Source: JACQNR01 sp049515175 (lineage in GTDB: Bacteria; Acidobacteriota; Terriglobia; UBA7540). From it: a stretch of DNA of 14,685 nt. The stretch is from the NCBI GenBank assembly GCA_049515175.1, contig JBEKUI010000093.1, positions 1 to 14,685 on the forward strand. Reading direction: 5' to 3'. How positions within the stretch are numbered: the first letter of the stretch is position 1; each line of letters begins with the position of its first letter. Below are positions 12,827 through 14,685 of the stretch, one piece after another. Under the pieces are notes generated by a model. That model saw only the letters and a program-made list of their open reading frames with translations. It ran no database searches and was not told the DNA's origin. The translations under genes and the position numbers were made by a program.

Positions 12827-14398
12827 ATGAATATTCTGCTCTACAATCCGGACAACGAAGTCACCAACAACTTCATGCCCCACCTCTGGATGTTCCTCCT
12901 GAAATCGCTCACGCCGCCCCGCCACAAAGTGTTTCTGATTGATGGCAACGCGAAGCGTTTGACCAAGGAACAGCTCGTCGACTACGTCCGGGAAAATCAC
13001 ATTGGGCTGGTAGGGATTGGCGCCATGACGCGCATGATCCGGAAAGCCTATCAGATGGCCGATGCCGTGCGGGCGGCGGGAATTCCAGTGGTGATGGGAG
13101 GTCCGCATGTCACCGAGGTGCCCAACGAACCGCTGGGGCGTGACGGTGAGCCTCGCCACGCCGATGCCGTGGCCCTGGGGGAGGCCGACCAAACCTGGCC
13201 GACCATTGTTGCTGATGCTGAGCGCGGCGAGCTGAAAGAAACCTATGCCCCGGTGGATACCGAGGGCAAAGAGGTCAAACCTTCTCTGGATGACTACCCC
13301 GTGATTCCGTGGGACCGCATGGACCTTGACCAGTTCAACCTGATCCAGCACTTCCCCAAGATGGCGCGCCGCCTCCTTTCGCTTTTCGGGATGACCTGGC
13401 AGAGTTTCCACCTGATGCCGATTGAGTCCGGCCGTGGCTGCCCTTACGGGTGCGAGTTCTGCACGGTGACGGGTTTCTTCGGTGACTCGATTCGCTTCCG
13501 CTCCAATGAGAGTGTTGTCAACGAACTGCTGATGCTGAAGGCGCTGGAGAAGAAACAAAAAGGAAAGATCGCAGTTTTCTTCATTGACGACAACTTCGCG
13601 ATCAACCCCCGGCGCACCAAATCCTTGCTGCGTGAGATTATCGCCCGCGACGCCCAAGTTCCCTGGGTAGCACAAATCAGTATGAACCTGCTCCGGGATG
13701 AAGAATTGGTCTCCCTGATCGCCCAAAGCGGCGGCCGGTGGATCTTCATGGGCCTCGAGTCCATTGATCCCGAGAACCTCAAGAGCGTCAGCAAGGGGTT
13801 CAACAAACCCGATGAGTACAACGCGATTCTCGAGCGCCTCGCTCGGCACAATCTTTACGCCATCACCTCGTTCATCTTTGGGATGGACAGTGACCGCCCG
13901 GGTGTGGCCCAGCGCACTCTGGAAGCGATTGGTTCCTGGCCGCCGGGGCTCCCGGTGTTCGGGTTGCTGACGCCGTATCCTGCCACTCCGCTCTACGACC
14001 GACTGGCCGCTGCCGGCCGCCTCACCCGGCCCAAACACTGGCTGGAGTTCAAGCCCTTCATGATGGACTTTGCGCCTTTGGGGATCACCTCGCAGCAAGC
14101 GGAAGCGGAAGTTCGGCAGGCTTGGGTGGGGTCGTACAGTCCCACGACCATCGCTTCCGCTGTCGGATGGTTGGAATCGAAGTCTTTCCCCGACCGCCTC
14201 ATCCACCTGATCGCCCGCCTGGCCTTCCGAGGGATTTACTTTCCCCAGATGAAGCGGCGGGAATGGGTCCAGGTCCTTTTCCAGAACCGCGGCCCTATCC
14301 TTCGCCTGCTCTCCCAGGCCCTGGCGCTCAAGTTCAAGCCCCAGCCGCGCGAGCCCTTGTCTCTCGATCCCCAGGTCCCCCTGGAGCGCACCGCCTGA
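12827..14398 (+). CDS. B12-binding-type (class B) radical SAM protein
   Basis: A 523-residue enzyme. Residues 1-140 form a cobalamin-binding-like Rossmann domain (ILLYNPDN, HKVFLIDGN, IGLVGIGAMT, VVMGGPHVTEVP), without the DxHxxG motif, as is common in this class. The radical SAM domain follows, with the cluster motif GCPYGCEFC (C205, C209, C212) preceded by PIESGRG. FFIDDNFAINPRRT (251-264), WIFMGLESIDPENLKSVSKG (305-324) and GMDSD are typical later elements. The C-terminal part (about 400-523) resembles the extra domain seen in HpnP/HpnJ-like enzymes, with a conserved-looking WLEFKPFMMDF. These proteins often methylate or rearrange lipids or other unactivated carbons; here the substrate is unknown. 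It lies 264 bp after the Crp-like gene on the same strand behind a structured leader. Confidence 0.88.
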   Translation: MNILLYNPDNEVTNNFMPHLWMFLLKSLTPPRHKVFLIDGNAKRLTKEQLVDYVRENHIGLVGIGAMTRMIRKAYQMADAVRAAGIPVVMGGPHVTEVPNEPLGRDGEPRHADAVALGEADQTWPTIVADAERGELKETYAPVDTEGKEVKPSLDDYPVIPWDRMDLDQFNLIQHFPKMARRLLSLFGMTWQSFHLMPIESGRGCPYGCEFCTVTGFFGDSIRFRSNESVVNELLMLKALEKKQKGKIAVFFIDDNFAINPRRTKSLLREIIARDAQVPWVAQISMNLLRDEELVSLIAQSGGRWIFMGLESIDPENLKSVSKGFNKPDEYNAILERLARHNLYAITSFIFGMDSDRPGVAQRTLEAIGSWPPGLPVFGLLTPYPATPLYDRLAAAGRLTRPKHWLEFKPFMMDFAPLGITSQQAEAEVRQAWVGSYSPTTIASAVGWLESKSFPDRLIHLIARLAFRGIYFPQMKRREWVQVLFQNRGPILRLLSQALALKFKPQPREPLSLDPQVPLERTA

Positions 14399-14574
14399 GC
14401 ATCTCAAGGAACGGGCTGAACACTGGTGGGGAGGGAGCCTCTCCGGGTGCGTTGATCTCCGCACAAACTTTGGAGGGAAACTCCATCTGAAGCGATCGTG
14501 AGCAGGAGCAGCTGTGATGCGCGGCGCCGCAGTAAGTGAGGCTACGGAACGGGACCAGAGCGTTGTTGGCTTTG
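14399..14574. other. 176-bp gap between convergent genes
   Basis: It holds a 7-bp hairpin with one G-T pair, GGGGAGG (14428-14434) and CCTCTCC (14438-14444), and a smaller TGGAG/CTCCA hairpin near 14471-14485. Neither has a T-tract. I see no gene. Confidence 0.4.
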
Positions 14575-14685
14575 TTATGCTGCGGGACGCACCCGCGCTT
14601 CTCGGCGGGTCAGGACGTTCTCGATGGCGCAGCGCACGACGTGGGTGAGCTCATAACCGGTGAGGGGTGGAACGATAAAGTCAAA
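14575..14685 (-). CDS. C-terminal end of a probable response-regulator receiver protein, truncated by the window
   Basis: From the right edge the minus strand reads FDFIVPPLTGYELTHVVRCA, then IENVLTRREARVRPAA and a TAA at 14575-14577. Only 36 residues are visible. FDFIVPPL followed by an amphipathic helix (ELTHVVRCAIENVL) matches the beta5-alpha5 end of a receiver domain, where most members have a Lys-Pro pair; here the pair is Pro-Pro. The phospho-acceptor aspartate would lie beyond the window. It ends soon after alpha5, so the gene is either a stand-alone receiver or has its output domain first. The family call is tentative. Confidence 0.5.
   Translation of the reverse strand, partial: FDFIVPPLTGYELTHVVRCAIENVLTRREARVRPAA

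Noticed and set aside
12755..14464. 569-codon open frame on the minus strand opposite the radical SAM gene
   Set aside because: It is antisense to a gene with clear cluster motifs; its translation is rich in His, Arg and Asp with no family likeness, as expected for the complement of a GC-rich gene.
1..14685. CRISPR arrays, tRNA or rRNA genes, insertion sequences, prophage or defence genes
   Set aside because: I looked for regular spaced repeats, T-loop sequences and transposase or nuclease motifs on both strands and saw none that hold up.

Overview
The window reads as GC-rich chromosome from a free-living bacterium. The gene set (IspH, a HemQ-type chlorite-dismutase-fold protein, a GerMN protein next to RNase PH and RdgB, a Tat-signal DegT aminotransferase, a B12-type radical SAM enzyme) and the gene style fit Acidobacteriota best. 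That assignment is an inference from content, not a database result. Almost all genes are intact. I see no transposase, phage, CRISPR, tRNA or rRNA, so this is mainly housekeeping chromosome. The less ordinary material lies in the spaces between genes and in three or four proteins.

Left part (1-2444). The 3' end of a FabI-like enoyl-ACP reductase gene (+) converges on a SAM methyltransferase gene (-), with a strong inverted repeat between them. The methyltransferase lies downstream of a YiiM-type MOSC gene on the same strand. Both minus-strand genes probably start at internal GTG codons that have excellent Shine-Dalgarno sequences. The MOSC gene diverges from ispH (+), which has a clear sigma70-type promoter.

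Middle (2445-6731). ispH is followed by a Tat-signal DegT/DnrJ/EryC1/StrS aminotransferase gene whose promoter region carries a perfect 18-bp dyad. That gene ends in a textbook terminator with a TTCG tetraloop. Converging on it is nth (endonuclease III), whose stop codon lies inside a compound inverted repeat. hemQ lies upstream of nth and uses a TTG start. An unassigned cysteine-rich reading frame overlaps the hemQ start.

Right-middle (6898-11455, all minus strand). A tight cluster is transcribed as AMIN/Amidase_3 N-acetylmuramoyl-L-alanine amidase, GerMN membrane protein, RNase PH, RdgB. The gerM-rph-rdgB order is the one known from Bacillus. Upstream is a membrane diguanylate cyclase with an intact GGDEF motif and I-site and a good promoter of its own.

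Right end (11456-14685). After a 438-bp gene-free region come a Crp/Fnr-family regulator (+) and a 523-residue B12-binding-type radical SAM protein (+). The 264-bp leader between them holds several nested stems and a hairpin that hides the Shine-Dalgarno of the radical SAM gene. It is the best candidate in the window for an undescribed regulatory element. The window ends inside a minus-strand gene whose last 36 residues resemble the end of a response-regulator receiver domain.
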